DNA of 64,000 nucleotides from Sphingomonas jinjuensis (GCF_014197105.1 NZ_JACIEV010000005.1:62001-126000), one strand, 5' to 3'. Positions 44,039 to 53,361 are shown, numbered from the stretch's first letter. The notes: generated by a model from the letters alone, not told the origin. Translations and numbers: made by a program.

Positions 44039-44310
44039 GCGCGGTGACGCGCGACGTGATGATCACCAACCGTCGCGGCCTTCACGCGCGGGCCAGCGCC
44101 AAGTTCGTGACGCTGGCATCGGGCCAGCCGTGCGAGGTGCAGGTCGCCAAGGCCGGATCGGGCCAGGTGACGGGCACGTCGATCATGGGGCTGATGATGC
44201 TCGGCGCAGCGATGGGCGATACGATCACGATCAGCGCGGACGGCGAGGGTGCCGACGCGGCGGTCGCGTGCCTGGCCGATCTGGTCGAGGCGAAATTCGG
44301 CGAGGATTGA
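44035..44310 (+). CDS. ptsH: Phosphocarrier protein HPr
   Basis: A 91-residue HPr. His17 in NRRGLHARASAKFV is the site phosphorylated by enzyme I. Ser49 in VTGTSIMGLMMLGA matches the regulatory serine of HPrs that are substrates of HprK, which is encoded nearby. Enzyme I (PtsP or PtsI) is not in the window. It is the last gene of the chvI-to-HPr cluster, and a repeat element follows. Confidence 0.95.
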   Translation: MSAVTRDVMITNRRGLHARASAKFVTLASGQPCEVQVAKAGSGQVTGTSIMGLMMLGAAMGDTITISADGEGADAAVACLADLVEAKFGED

Positions 44311-44335
44311 GGCGCCGCCTTCGACCAACTCACTG

Positions 44336-44427
44336 CCCTCACCCTTCCCACGCCGCTGCGCGACGCGGGCCCCTTCCCTTTCCCAACGGGAGAGGGAAAA
44401 TGCTGCCGAAGGCAGCGAAGGGTGAGG
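44336..44427. repeat. Dispersed hairpin repeat after HPr
   Basis: CCTCACCCTT (44337-44346) pairs with AAGGGTGAGG (44418-44427) at the outer ends. Inside is a TTCCCTTTCCC / GGGAGAGGGAA hairpin and a perfect CTGCCGAAGGCAG hairpin (44402-44414). The sequence is closely related to the element at 53426-53489. It separates the HPr operon from the SpoU methylase and could act as a terminator or mRNA-stabilising structure. Confidence 0.6.
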
Positions 44428-44451
44428 TCAGGCTCATCGAACGAGACGTTT

Positions 44452-45252
44452 ATGCCCCGCGAAATCACCGCCTATTCCAACCCCCTCATCAAGCGGGTCC
44501 GCGACCTGCGCGACAAGCGGCATCGGCGCGAGGCGCGGCAGTTCCTGGCCGAGGGGCTGCGCATCCTGACTGAGGCGCGCGAGACCGGCCGCCTGCCCGC
44601 GATGCTGTTCTATGCCGCGCCAAGCCGGCTGCATCCGCTGGTCCAGGCGCTGGTGCGCGACGTCGAGGCGGCGGGGGGCGAGGCGATCGAGACGACTGCC
44701 GATATCCTGTCGAAGCTGTCGGGCAAGGACAATCCGCAGGCGGTCGTCGGCGTGTTCGACGAGTTCGAGACCAGCCTCGCCGATCTCGATCGATCGCGGG
44801 CCGGTATCTGGCTGGTCGCCGAGCGGCTGCGCGATCCGGGTAATCTCGGCACGATCCTGCGCACCGGCGACGCGGTGGGCGCCGGCGGGCTGATCCTGGT
44901 CGGGGAGTGCGTCGATCCCTTTTCGGTCGAGGCGGTGCGCGCCAGCATGGGGGCGCTGTTCACCGTACCGGTGGTGCGGAGCGACTGGCAACCGTTCCTG
45001 CACTGGCTGCGCGGTGGACCGGGGCAGCTGGTGGGGCTGAGCCTCGATACCGACATCGATTACCGCTCGGCGACCTATGCGGCGCCGACGTTCCTGCTGA
45101 CCGGCAACGAGGCGCAGGGGATGCCGGAGGGCTATGCCGCGGCGTGCGACCTGCTGGTGAAGATCCCGATGCTGGGCAAGGCCGACAGCCTCAATGCGGC
45201 GGTCGCGACGGCGGTGATGGCCTATGAGGTGCTGGCGCAGCAGCGGGGCTGA
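44452..45252 (+). CDS. SpoU/TrmH-family RNA methyltransferase
   Basis: A 266-residue SPOUT enzyme that 2'-O-methylates RNA ribose. The N-terminal substrate-binding part (RRDLRDKRHRREARQFLAEGLRILTEA-like) precedes the knot domain with RDPGNLGTILRTGDAVGA (motif 1), LLTGNEAQGMPEGY (motif 2) and KIPMLGKADSLNAAVATAV (motif 3). The target is probably rRNA or tRNA but cannot be named. The ATG at 44452 aligns with the family start; an upstream ATG at 44422 falls within repeat sequence. Confidence 0.92.
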   Translation: MPREITAYSNPLIKRVRDLRDKRHRREARQFLAEGLRILTEARETGRLPAMLFYAAPSRLHPLVQALVRDVEAAGGEAIETTADILSKLSGKDNPQAVVGVFDEFETSLADLDRSRAGIWLVAERLRDPGNLGTILRTGDAVGAGGLILVGECVDPFSVEAVRASMGALFTVPVVRSDWQPFLHWLRGGPGQLVGLSLDTDIDYRSATYAAPTFLLTGNEAQGMPEGYAAACDLLVKIPMLGKADSLNAAVATAVMAYEVLAQQRG

Positions 45253-45264
45253 CGCGGCGCCGGA

Positions 45265-45492
45265 TCAATGCCGCGATCCGACCATCCCCGTGACATTCGC
45301 GGCGCCGATCACGCGCCCGCCAACCATACCGCGCACGCTGACGTCGGCGCCCTCCTCGACGATCAAGTCGCCGCCGATCATCGCGTCGATCTGCGCGCGG
45401 ACGCCGGGACGGACGATGACGTCGCCTGCGACCATGGCCCGAATCCGGCCGTCCTGTTCCACGACGAGATCGCCGGCATGCATCCTGTTCAT
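45265..45492 (-). CDS. Small beta-repeat protein of unknown function (bactofilin-like repeats)
   Basis: A 75-residue protein built almost entirely of repeats of about 17 residues: GDLVVEQDGRIRAMVA, GDVIVRPGVRAQIDAMIG, GDLIVEEGADVSVRGMVG, then a shorter GRVIGAANVTGMVG. The pattern G-D-h-h-V-x-x-G-x-x-h-x-x-x-M-h suggests a small right-handed beta-helix, as in polymer-forming bactofilins, but it is much shorter. No signal peptide is seen. The ATG at 45492 has GGGAG nine bases upstream; an upstream frame to 45609 runs into a dispersed repeat. Function unknown. Confidence 0.65.
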   Translation of the reverse strand: MNRMHAGDLVVEQDGRIRAMVAGDVIVRPGVRAQIDAMIGGDLIVEEGADVSVRGMVGGRVIGAANVTGMVGSRH

Positions 45493-45603
45493 CGTTAACG
45501 CTCCCAAGGTTGGCGCGATAACGCGGGGTGGATCGATGCGGTTCATTGCCGCCGGCGCCAAGTTCAGCACGACGGGGCGAAATAGGACCGCCCTTGCCAC
45601 TTT

Positions 45604-45699
45604 CGTCATCCCCGCGAACGCGGGAATCCATAATAGCTGGGCACAGTGGGACTCATCGGCGCCTCTGGGATATGGATTCCCGCCTTCGCGGGAATGACG
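45604..45699. repeat. Long inverted repeat with 28-bp arms
   Basis: The arms are 45604-45631 and 45672-45699, matching at 26 of 28 positions. Each arm also contains its own short hairpin (CCCGCGAACGCGGG on the left, CCCGCCTTCGCGGG on the right). This matches a very common dispersed palindrome of sphingomonad genomes as I recall. It lies between the small beta-repeat gene and the end of rmuC. Confidence 0.7.
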
Positions 45700-45711
45700 G
45701 GAGGGAGGCGG

Positions 45712-47046
45712 TCACGACGTCCCAGCCGGATCGACCGTGCTCATCAGCTTCGTCAGCGGGCGTGCCGCCTGCTCGCCGACGGGTAGCGTTTCGATCGTCT
45801 TCGCGCCGGGATCGATATTGAGCGTTTCGAAGCGCTTGGCGCTGGTCAGCACCTGGCTTTCCAGGCTGCCGACGAACTGGTTGTAGGCCGTCATCGCCGT
45901 GTCGAGGTTGCGGCCGAGCTTCGCGACATGGCCGCCCATCACGGCAAGGCGCTGATACAGCTCCTTGCCGAGCTTGCCGATTTCGCGCGCCTCGGTCGCG
46001 AGCAGCTCCTGGCGCCAGACCGCGGCGACGGTGCGCGCGATCGCGATCAGGTTGGTCGGGGTGGCGAGCAGCACGCGCTTGTCGAACGCATAGTCCCACA
46101 GCGTCGGATCATGTTCGAGCGCGGCCGACAGGAAATGCTCGCCGGGGACGAACATCACGACATAGTCAGGCGCGTCGTCGAACTGGCTCCAATACGCCTT
46201 GGTTCCGAGACCGTTGACGTGCGCGCGCATCGCGGCGGCGTGGGCGGTCAGGCCGGCATGGCGCTCCGCCTCGTCGACCGCGCCGAACGCGTCCTGATAG
46301 GCGTTGAGCGACACCTTGGCGTCGATCACCAGCGCCTTGCCGCCGGGCACGCGAACGATCGCGTCGGGGCGCAGCCGACCCCCTTCCCCGTCGTCGATGC
46401 TGACTTCGGTGCGGAAATCGGTATGCTCGGCGAGGCCGCAGGTTTCGAGCACGTTGCGCAGCTGCTGCTCGCCCCAGCGACCGCGCGCCTTGGGCGCATT
46501 GCGCAGCGCGTTGACGAGCTTCGCCGCCTCGCCCGACACGCGCTCCTGCCCGACCCGCATCGCCTCGATCTGGCCCTTCAGCTCGCCGAAGGCGGAACGG
46601 CGCTCGTCCTCGACCTTGCGGACGCCCTCTTCGTAGCGGAGCAGGCGCTCATTGACCGGCTGGAGTAGCGCGGCGAGGCGCTGGCCCTGCGCACGTTCGG
46701 AGTCGGCAAAGCGCGCCTGAGCCTGTTCGAGGAACTGGGTCTGCGCCGCGGCGAGCACCTTGCCCGCGGTCGCGCCGAAATGCTGTTCGAGCTGGGCAAG
46801 CGTGCGGGCATGGGCGGCGTCGCGCTCTTCGGCCTGGGCGCGGAGGATCGCGACCTCACGCATCGCATCGTTGCGCTCGCGCTCGACCGCGTCGCGTGCC
46901 TGGCGGACGAGATCGGCGTCGGCCACGCGGCTTTGTGCGACGGCAAGGTCGCTGGCGATCGCGCCGACGCGGCGACTTGCGACGAGCCAGCCGATCAGAA
47001 GGCCGATGGCCAGGGCCAGGATGGCGGCGAGGATGAGTTCGGTCAT
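45712..47046 (-). CDS. rmuC: DNA recombination protein RmuC
   Basis: A 444-residue protein with an N-terminal membrane anchor (about 3-24), a long coiled coil (residues 40 to about 170) and the RmuC core, an endonuclease-like fold (RGRWGEQQLRNVLETCGL, VRVPGGKALVIDAKVSLNAYQDAF, VVMFVPGEHFLSAALEHDPTLWDYAFDKRVLLATPTNLIA). The family limits DNA inversions and recently has been linked to defence against mobile DNA. It appears monocistronic. Confidence 0.95.
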   Translation of the reverse strand: MTELILAAILALAIGLLIGWLVASRRVGAIASDLAVAQSRVADADLVRQARDAVERERNDAMREVAILRAQAEERDAAHARTLAQLEQHFGATAGKVLAAAQTQFLEQAQARFADSERAQGQRLAALLQPVNERLLRYEEGVRKVEDERRSAFGELKGQIEAMRVGQERVSGEAAKLVNALRNAPKARGRWGEQQLRNVLETCGLAEHTDFRTEVSIDDGEGGRLRPDAIVRVPGGKALVIDAKVSLNAYQDAFGAVDEAERHAGLTAHAAAMRAHVNGLGTKAYWSQFDDAPDYVVMFVPGEHFLSAALEHDPTLWDYAFDKRVLLATPTNLIAIARTVAAVWRQELLATEAREIGKLGKELYQRLAVMGGHVAKLGRNLDTAMTAYNQFVGSLESQVLTSAKRFETLNIDPGAKTIETLPVGEQAARPLTKLMSTVDPAGTS

Positions 47047-47291
47047 GCCGCGAGGCTCGCAAAGGTAACGAAGGTGACGACCCGTATGCGAGAGGTGCCG
47101 GGGGCGGTCGGCGACGGCACGGCGATATTCGTTCGGACCAGAGTTTTATGCGAAGCCATTGGTGGAACGTATAACGAACGGAGTTGGTAGGACAGCCCTA
47201 AAAATTGGTGCAGGACCGCCAGGTTAGGTCGTCCACTCCTCGATGAGATGCTGAAACGAGTTCAACATGACGGGAGTGGAAAGACGTGTGT
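47047..47291. other. Intergenic region between def and rmuC with a short repeat
   Basis: No gene is supported. It includes a repeat-like inverted sequence ATGCTGAA-n5-TTCAACAT at 47248-47268 (one mismatch between arms), which belongs to a short motif often seen scattered in sphingomonad genomes. AT-rich pieces near 47135-47185 may hold the rmuC promoter. Confidence 0.45.
47248..47268. repeat. Short dispersed inverted repeat
   Basis: ATGCTGAAACGAGTTCAACAT: the 8-base arms pair with one mismatch around ACGAG. It sits about 25 bases after the def stop and may form a weak terminator. Confidence 0.45.
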
Positions 47292-47813
47292 CTACCCCCG
47301 CCGCGCCTTGTCGAGCTTCTTGAGCAGCATGCCGCGCTTCAATCGCGAGATATGGTCGATGAACAGCACGCCGTTCAGATGGTCGATCTCGTGCTGCATG
47401 CAGGTGGCGCGAAGGCCGTCGAATTCCTCCTCATGGCTCTCCCCCTGTTCGTCGAGCCAGCGAACGCGGCAGCGCGCGGGGCGCTGCACCTCGGCATATT
47501 GCTCGGGGATCGAAAGGCAGCCTTCGTTGTAGACGCTGGTCTCTTCGCTCTCTTCGAGCACCTCGGGATTGATGTACGCGCGAGGATCCTTGATCGGCTT
47601 GCCCTCCTCATCCTCCTGATCCTGCAGGTCGATCACGAGGACGCGTTGGTCGACGCCGACCTGGATCGCGGCAAGGCCGATGCCGTGCGCGTCGTACATG
47701 CTTTCGATCATGTCGGCGACAAGCGTGCGCGTCTCGTCGGTTACCGCCTCGACGGGCTTGGAAACGAGGCGGAGACGCGGGTCGGGAATCTCGACGATGG
47801 GTAGAACGGCCAT
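47292..47813 (-). CDS. def: Peptide deformylase
   Basis: A 173-residue metalloenzyme that removes the N-formyl group from new proteins. All three motifs are intact: GIGLAAIQVG (44-53), EGCLS with metal ligand Cys99, and HEIDHLNG with His141, Glu142 and His145. It lies near recR, fmt and truA, a cluster of translation-initiation and RNA-modification genes common in alphaproteobacteria, with def and fmt acting on opposite ends of the formyl-methionine cycle. Confidence 0.97.
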   Translation of the reverse strand: MAVLPIVEIPDPRLRLVSKPVEAVTDETRTLVADMIESMYDAHGIGLAAIQVGVDQRVLVIDLQDQEDEEGKPIKDPRAYINPEVLEESEETSVYNEGCLSIPEQYAEVQRPARCRVRWLDEQGESHEEEFDGLRATCMQHEIDHLNGVLFIDHISRLKRGMLLKKLDKARRG

Positions 47814-47910
47814 GGCGCGCGGCTATGCTCGACGATCGCGAGCGTCAAGCGCGCGGGCTTTAGCAATTCGGTAAGGACGGCTGTATTATCGTCGAGTCGG
47901 GGGTATCCAC

Positions 47911-48402
47911 ATGGATGAATCCAACCGTCTTGCCACGTTACACCGCTACGACATCCTCGATACAGCCAATGAGGTTGAATTCGACGACCTGGCATGCCGC
48001 ATCGCGGAGCTGTTCGCCGTACCATCGGTCCTGATCTCGTTCATCGACGGGGAGCGCCAGTGGTACAAGGCGCGGATCGGAGCCGCGGCGAGCGAGGTGC
48101 GGCGAAGCGAATCCTTCTGCACCAGGGTCATCGACGCCGACGAGGTGGTGGTCGTCCCCGACGCGCGGCTCGACGAGCGGTTTCGCGGCAACCCGGCGGT
48201 GCGTGGGTCGGACGGCATTCGCTTCTACGCCGCCGCGCCGATCAAGGCACTCAATCGCGCGCGGATCGGCACCGTCTGTATCTACGACAAGGTGCCGAGG
48301 CCGCCGCTGACCGAGCGCGAGAAGCGCCAGCTGGCGAGCTTCGCGGCGCAGGTGATCGAGCTGCTGGAAAAGCGGCTCGCGCTCAAGCGAGTGGCCGCCT
48401 AG
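47911..48402 (+). CDS. GAF-domain protein
   Basis: A 163-residue protein that is almost entirely one GAF domain: [46 protein letters not shown], then [26 protein letters not shown] and a C-terminal amphipathic helix that could dimerise. Such single-GAF proteins bind small ligands or chromophores; no output domain is attached. This type often sits next to signalling genes but here it lies alone between def and recR. Its last 20 bases overlap recR on the other strand. Confidence 0.88.
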   Translation: MDESNRLATLHRYDILDTANEVEFDDLACRIAELFAVPSVLISFIDGERQWYKARIGAAASEVRRSESFCTRVIDADEVVVVPDARLDERFRGNPAVRGSDGIRFYAAAPIKALNRARIGTVCIYDKVPRPPLTEREKRQLASFAAQVIELLEKRLALKRVAA

Positions 48403-48979
48403 CGCGAAGCGCCTGGGCGAGCGTGCCTTCGTCGAGATAGTCGAGTTCGCCACCGACCGGCAGGCCGTGCGCCAGCTGGGTAACGCGGATCGGGAAGCGC
48501 TCGATGCGTTCGGCGATATAATGGGCGGTGGTCTGCCCCTCCAGCGTCGCGTTCATCGCCAGCACGACCTCGTCGATTCCCCCCGCCTCGATCCGGCGAA
48601 CGAGCTGGTCGATCGACAGGTCCTCGGGCCGCACGCCCTCCAGTGCGGACAATCGCCCGCCAAGAACGTGGAAGCGCCCCGGGAAGAGCCGCGAGCGTTC
48701 GAGTGCCCACAGGTCCGCGACCTCCTCGACGATGCAGAGGGCGCGCTGGTCGCGACGCGGATCGGCGCAGATAGCGCAAGGATCGGCGGTATCGACGTTG
48801 CCGCAGACCGAGCAGGTCGTGAGCTTTTCGTCGACTGCCTCCAGCGCGGCCCGCAAGGGGCCGAGCGCCGCCTCGCGCTTCTTGAGCAGATGCAGCACCG
48901 CGCGGCGTGCCGATCGCGGGCCGAGGCCCGGCAGGCGGGAAAGCGCCTGGGTCAGCGCGTCGATCTCGGGAGAGGCCAT
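48383..48979 (-). CDS. recR: Recombination mediator RecR
   Basis: A 198-residue protein of the RecFOR pathway. A helix-hairpin-helix is at about 10-30 ([20 protein letters not shown]). The zinc finger is [16 protein letters not shown] with four cysteines. A TOPRIM domain follows ([16 protein letters not shown] to [22 protein letters not shown]). The ATG at 48979 aligns with the family; no dnaX or YbaB gene, the usual neighbours, lies beside it. Confidence 0.96.
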   Translation of the reverse strand: MASPEIDALTQALSRLPGLGPRSARRAVLHLLKKREAALGPLRAALEAVDEKLTTCSVCGNVDTADPCAICADPRRDQRALCIVEEVADLWALERSRLFPGRFHVLGGRLSALEGVRPEDLSIDQLVRRIEAGGIDEVVLAMNATLEGQTTAHYIAERIERFPIRVTQLAHGLPVGGELDYLDEGTLAQALRARRPLA

Positions 48980-49058
48980 GGCGTCCGATATGGCGCCTTG
49001 TGTCCCGCTTCGCCAGCGGCGGGGTGACGGAGACGCCATGATGTGGTGAAGGGCGGAC

Positions 49059-49970
49059 ATGCGGATCGTCTTCATGGGAACGCCCGACTTCGCGGTGCCG
49101 ACACTCGATGCCCTGGTCGAGGCCGGGCATGACGTCGTCGCCATCTATACCCAGCCGCCCCGCCCTGGCGGACGGCGCGGTCGCGAATTGGTCGCCTCTC
49201 CCGTCCAGCGGCGTGGCGAAACGCTGGGGATCGAGGTGCGATCTCCGAAAACCCTGCGCAATACCGAGGCGCAGGCGGCATTCGCCACGCTCGACGCCGA
49301 CGTCGCGGTGGTCGCGGCCTATGGGCTGCTGCTCCCCCAGCCGGTGCTCGATGCGCCGCGCCACGGCTGCCTCAACGTCCACGGCTCACTGCTGCCGCGC
49401 TGGCGGGGGGCGGCGCCGGTGCAGCGTGCGATCGAGGCAGGCGATGCCGAGACGGGCGTCGGCATCATGCAGATGGAGATCGGCCTCGACACCGGGCCGG
49501 TGCGGCTGGAGGGGCGGACGCCGGTCGACGGCAAGACGGCAGGCGAGATGACGCAGGAGCTGGCGGCGATGGGCGCCGCGCTGATGGTGACGGTATTGGG
49601 CGACCTCGACGGCCATCCTCCCGTCGCGCAGCCCGACGACGGCGTCACCTATGCCGCCAAGATCAGCAAGGCGGAGGCGCGCCTCGACTTCGCGCGGGAC
49701 GCCATGGCGGTGGAGCGACAGGTGCGCGCCTTCAACCCGGCGCCAGGCGCCTATGTCGAGGTTGCGGGCGAGCGGGTGAAGATCCTCGCCGCCGAGGTCG
49801 TCCACCATGACGGCGGGCACATGAGCGGGCTGGTGATCGACGATCGGCTGACGATCGCATGCGGGGACGGGGCCATTCGGCCGACGCTGGTCCAGCGTGC
49901 GGGGCGCGGCGTGGTGGCGACGGACGAGCTGTTGCGGGGTTTTCCGGTAGCGGTGGGCACGCGGCTTTGA
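49059..49970 (+). CDS. fmt: Methionyl-tRNA formyltransferase
   Basis: A 303-residue enzyme that formylates initiator Met-tRNA. The formyl-transferase core has [19 protein letters not shown] at the start, [21 protein letters not shown] with the catalytic Asn-His, and [16 protein letters not shown] with the catalytic Asp. The smaller C-terminal OB-fold ([26 protein letters not shown]) binds tRNA. The stop overlaps the TTG start of truA. Confidence 0.97.
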   Translation: MRIVFMGTPDFAVPTLDALVEAGHDVVAIYTQPPRPGGRRGRELVASPVQRRGETLGIEVRSPKTLRNTEAQAAFATLDADVAVVAAYGLLLPQPVLDAPRHGCLNVHGSLLPRWRGAAPVQRAIEAGDAETGVGIMQMEIGLDTGPVRLEGRTPVDGKTAGEMTQELAAMGAALMVTVLGDLDGHPPVAQPDDGVTYAAKISKAEARLDFARDAMAVERQVRAFNPAPGAYVEVAGERVKILAAEVVHHDGGHMSGLVIDDRLTIACGDGAIRPTLVQRAGRGVVATDELLRGFPVAVGTRL

Positions 49971-50704
49971 CGCGGTTCGCGCTGACGGTGGAATATGACG
50001 GCCGGCCCTTCATGGGGTGGCAGCGCCAGCGCCATGGCCCGTCGGTGCAGCAGGCGATCGAGGAAGCGGCATTCGCGGTGACGGGCGAGGTGGCGACGGT
50101 CCACGCCGCGGGGCGGACCGATGCCGGCGTCCATGGGCTGGCGATGCGCGCGCATCTCGACGTGGCGAAGCCGTTCGCGGCGTTTCGGTTGATGGAGGCG
50201 CTCAACGCCCGACTGCGGCCCGCCCCGGTGGCGATCCTGGCGTGCAACGAGGTCGCCGACGACTGGCATGCGCGCTTTTCCTGCGTCGGGCGGTCCTATG
50301 AATATCGCATCATCAACCGCCGGGCGCCGCTGACGTTCGAGCGCGGCCTGGCCTGGCATGTCGCGCGACCGCTCGATGCCGAGGCGATGCACGTCGCGGC
50401 GCAGCGGCTGGTGGGGCTGCACGACTTCACGACGTTTCGCTCGGCGCATTGCCAGTCGGCGAGTCCGGTGAAGACGCTCGATCGGCTCGCCGTGGTGCGC
50501 GACGGCGAACGGGTGCTGGTGCGGACCGCGGCGCGATCGTTCCTGCATCACCAGGTGCGCTCAATGGTGGGGTGCCTGGCGCAGGTGGGGCTGGGCCGTT
50601 GGTCGGCGGACGATGTGACGGCGGCGCTGGAGGCGCGGGACCGTCAGCGGCTGGCGCTGAACGCGCCGCCCGATGGGTTGTTCTTCGTGGCGGCGTCATA
50701 TTGA
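49967..50704 (+). CDS. truA: tRNA pseudouridine synthase TruA
   Basis: A 245-residue enzyme making pseudouridine 38-40 in the tRNA anticodon arm. The catalytic Asp52 is in [11 protein letters not shown], and [13 protein letters not shown] and [13 protein letters not shown] are conserved blocks. The start is an unusual TTG at 49967, overlapping the fmt stop by TTGA. Translation begins exactly where the family starts ([10 protein letters not shown]), and no ATG or GTG lies in a better place. Confidence 0.95.
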   Translation: MTRFALTVEYDGRPFMGWQRQRHGPSVQQAIEEAAFAVTGEVATVHAAGRTDAGVHGLAMRAHLDVAKPFAAFRLMEALNARLRPAPVAILACNEVADDWHARFSCVGRSYEYRIINRRAPLTFERGLAWHVARPLDAEAMHVAAQRLVGLHDFTTFRSAHCQSASPVKTLDRLAVVRDGERVLVRTAARSFLHHQVRSMVGCLAQVGLGRWSADDVTAALEARDRQRLALNAPPDGLFFVAASY

Positions 50705-50800
50705 GATACGCACGAAGACGCAAAGATCGCGATTGCTCTTCATACCTGGTGTTAAGAACGGGATGCCGTTCTCGTCAGCTCTTGACGCCTTCGTGCGAAC

Positions 50801-51985
50801 CTATTTGACGAACCGCGCCGCGAGCTCGACGTGCGTCGACCAGCGGAACTGGCCGACCGGCACCACCCAGTCCAGCCGCCATCCGCCCTCGCACAGCATC
50901 TTCGCATCGCGCGCGAAGCTGCTGGGATTGCAAGAAACATAGGCGATGACGCCTGATGCCTTGGTGGCCAGCGCCTCGGCCTGCTCGCGCGCGCCGGCGC
51001 GGGGCGGGTCGATGACCACGGCGGCGAAGCGGTCGAGCTCGGCGACGGTGAGCGGACGGCGGTACAGGTCGCGATGCTCGGCGAAGACGAGGCGCTGGGC
51101 GCGGTTGGCGGCGGCCTTGAGCGCGAACAGGGCATCGCGGGCGCCCTCGGCGGCATAGACGCGGCCGGGTAGCGCCAGCGCGAAGGTGCCGAGCCCGGCG
51201 AACAGGTCGGCGGTGGTCGGCGCATCGCCGATCGCCTCGCGCACCGCCGCGACGAGCGATGCCTCGCCCTCGGGCGTCGCCTGGAGGAAAGCCGCGGGTG
51301 GCAACGGTACGGCGACGCCGCCGAGCGTGATCGTCACCGCGTCGGGCTCCCAGCGCGTCTCCGGCCCCATGCCGTCGTCGATGGCGAAGCGGGCCACGCG
51401 ATGCGCGGTGGCGAAGTCGACGATCGCGTCGTGCGCGCTCAACCCGTCGGCCTTGACGCCGGTGACGAGAATGTCGGGGCCTTGGTCGGCGAGCGTCAGG
51501 TGGACATCGGCGCGGCCCTTCAGCCGCAGCTTCTGGAGCAGGCCGCGCACGGGCGCGACGAGCGCGAACAGGTCGGGCGCCAGGATGTGGCACTCGGTGA
51601 TGTCGACGATTGCGTGGCTCTTGGCCTCGGTGAAGCCGAGCCGGACCTTGCCGCCTTTTCCATCGGCATGCAGCGTCGCCCGACGGCGGCTGCGCGGCGG
51701 CGAAATCTGCGCGGGGCGGATGGTGGCGGTCAGCCCCTGCCCCGCCAGCGCGCCGGCGACGCGATCGCTGACGAACGCGGCATAGGCGTCTTCGTCGAGA
51801 TGCTGGAGCTGGCAGCCGCCGCAGGTCGGGAAATGGCGGCATGGTGGTGTTTGACGATGCAGACCGGGCGTCAGCGTGCCGTCGTCGTTCAGCATATCGC
51901 CGGGGGCCGCCAGGGCGGCGCGGCGGCCGTCGTCGGCAACGCCCTCCCCCTTGCCGCCGATGCGGACGATCGTGCTCACAAGCAT
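50801..51985 (-). CDS. RlmD/TrmA-type RNA (uracil-5-)-methyltransferase
   Basis: A 394-residue methylase. An N-terminal TRAM-like region (STIVRIGGKGEGVA) precedes the 4Fe-4S ligands CRHFPTCGGC and a further Cys in ITECHIL. The Rossmann domain has DLFAGLGTFALALPG as motif I, VVIDPPRAG and the catalytic Cys in VSCNPSSFARD. It probably makes m5U in 23S rRNA, like RlmD or RlmC. The ATG at 51985 lies two codons before a GTG that would overlap the previous stop by four bases; either could be used. Confidence 0.92.
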   Translation of the reverse strand: MLVSTIVRIGGKGEGVADDGRRAALAAPGDMLNDDGTLTPGLHRQTPPCRHFPTCGGCQLQHLDEDAYAAFVSDRVAGALAGQGLTATIRPAQISPPRSRRRATLHADGKGGKVRLGFTEAKSHAIVDITECHILAPDLFALVAPVRGLLQKLRLKGRADVHLTLADQGPDILVTGVKADGLSAHDAIVDFATAHRVARFAIDDGMGPETRWEPDAVTITLGGVAVPLPPAAFLQATPEGEASLVAAVREAIGDAPTTADLFAGLGTFALALPGRVYAAEGARDALFALKAAANRAQRLVFAEHRDLYRRPLTVAELDRFAAVVIDPPRAGAREQAEALATKASGVIAYVSCNPSSFARDAKMLCEGGWRLDWVVPVGQFRWSTHVELAARFVK

Positions 51986-53361
51986 TCTCCGATAGCGGCG
52001 GGAAGATAGTGGGAAAGCTGGTCCGCGACGAAGGCGGGACCGGCGAGCTTTGCGGCGCGGGTGTGAAACCAGACGGCTTGCTGCGCCGCACCGAAGAAGT
52101 CGACGCCGGTCGCGCGGCGGGCGGCGAGGATGCCGGCGAGCGTGTCGCCGCTGCCGGCGGTCGATAGCCAGCTGCTGCGCTCGATCTGGACGGCGGCGCG
52201 GCCATCGGGCGCGGCGACGACGGTGTCCGGACCCTTGTGGACGACGACGCCGTCGATCGCCCTGGCGGCGGACAGCGTTGCCAAGAGCTTGCCGTCCGCG
52301 CTCGCGAACATGCGGGCGAACTCGCCGGCGTGCGGCGTCATGGCGATATCGGCGCGCGGGGCGAGGCGGTGGGGGGCCTCGCGGCCGAGGAGCGTCAGGG
52401 CATCGCCGTCGACGACGAGCGGATGGCGGCTCGCCACGGCGATATCGAGCAGCGCGCTGGCGCGGTCGTCGCGACCGAGGCCGGGACCAATGAGGACGCA
52501 GCCGATGCGGTCGTCGTCGAGGATCGCGGCGAGGTCGGCGGGGTCGCCTAGCGGCTTGTGGACGATGGCCTCGGGCTGGCCGGCATCGGCGCCGGCGAGG
52601 ATGACATAGCCCGCGCCTGCGTGGATCGCGGCGCGAGCCGCCAGGCGGGCGGCGCCGGGCATGGCGCCGGCGACGACGACGACGAGGCCGCGGGTGAACT
52701 TCTGCGCATCGCGGGGCGGCGGCACGAGTTGCGGCCGGGCGATGACGTGCCAGCTGCCACGCGCCGGAACGCCGATGTCGGCGAGGAACAGGTGGCCGCA
52801 CAGCCCGGCGGCCGGCTCGATCAGGTGGGCGGGCTTGTAGGCGCCCAGCGCGAGCGTCGCGGTGAGCCCGTGTGGTGCGCCAAGATCGGCGCCGGTATCG
52901 GTGTCGACGCCGCTCGGCACATCGACGGCCAGGCTGAACTCGGCGGCATCGACGAGCGATTGCAGCGTGGTGGCGACGTCGGCGTCGAGCGGGCGCGACA
53001 GGCCGGTGCCGAACAGCGCGTCGATCAAGATCGGGCGCGGCTCGGCATCGGCGAGGGCGATGGTCTGCCCTTGCCACGCCGCCCTGGCCGCGATCGCCTC
53101 GGCGCTGCGGGCGTCGCCGTGCGCAGCGACGATGACGTCATGGCCTCGCTCGGCGAGGATGCTCGCCGCGACATAGCCGTCGCCGCCGTTGTTGCCGGGG
53201 CCGGCGAGGACCAGGATCGGGCGGCCGAGCGCGAACCGGGCGGCGGTGTCGGCGACCGCCTTGCCCGCGGTCGCCATGAGGGCGGCGTAGGTGGTGCCCG
53301 CGGCGACGGCGGCGGTTTCGGCGTCGCGCATCGCGGCGGCGGTGAGGATGGGTTGGGGCAT
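51976..53361 (-). CDS. Bifunctional NAD(P)HX epimerase/dehydratase (NnrE-NnrD)
   Basis: A 461-residue repair enzyme. Residues 1 to about 205 form the epimerase (YjeF_N) with LAGPGNNGGDGYVAASIL and the metal-binding LIDALFGTGLSRPL. Residues from about 215 form the ADP-dependent dehydratase of the ribokinase-like fold, with MTPHAGEFARMF and the C-terminal STAGSGDTLAGILAA. Together they restore NAD(P)H hydrated at C6. It overlaps the RlmD-like gene by 10 bases. The ATG at 53361 is the family start. Confidence 0.95.
   Translation of the reverse strand: MPQPILTAAAMRDAETAAVAAGTTYAALMATAGKAVADTAARFALGRPILVLAGPGNNGGDGYVAASILAERGHDVIVAAHGDARSAEAIAARAAWQGQTIALADAEPRPILIDALFGTGLSRPLDADVATTLQSLVDAAEFSLAVDVPSGVDTDTGADLGAPHGLTATLALGAYKPAHLIEPAAGLCGHLFLADIGVPARGSWHVIARPQLVPPPRDAQKFTRGLVVVVAGAMPGAARLAARAAIHAGAGYVILAGADAGQPEAIVHKPLGDPADLAAILDDDRIGCVLIGPGLGRDDRASALLDIAVASRHPLVVDGDALTLLGREAPHRLAPRADIAMTPHAGEFARMFASADGKLLATLSAARAIDGVVVHKGPDTVVAAPDGRAAVQIERSSWLSTAGSGDTLAGILAARRATGVDFFGAAQQAVWFHTRAAKLAGPAFVADQLSHYLPAAIGECL

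Noticed and set aside
47047..47291. Gap between rmuC and def considered for a tRNA or small RNA
   Set aside because: No cloverleaf, T-loop consensus or strong terminator could be seen.
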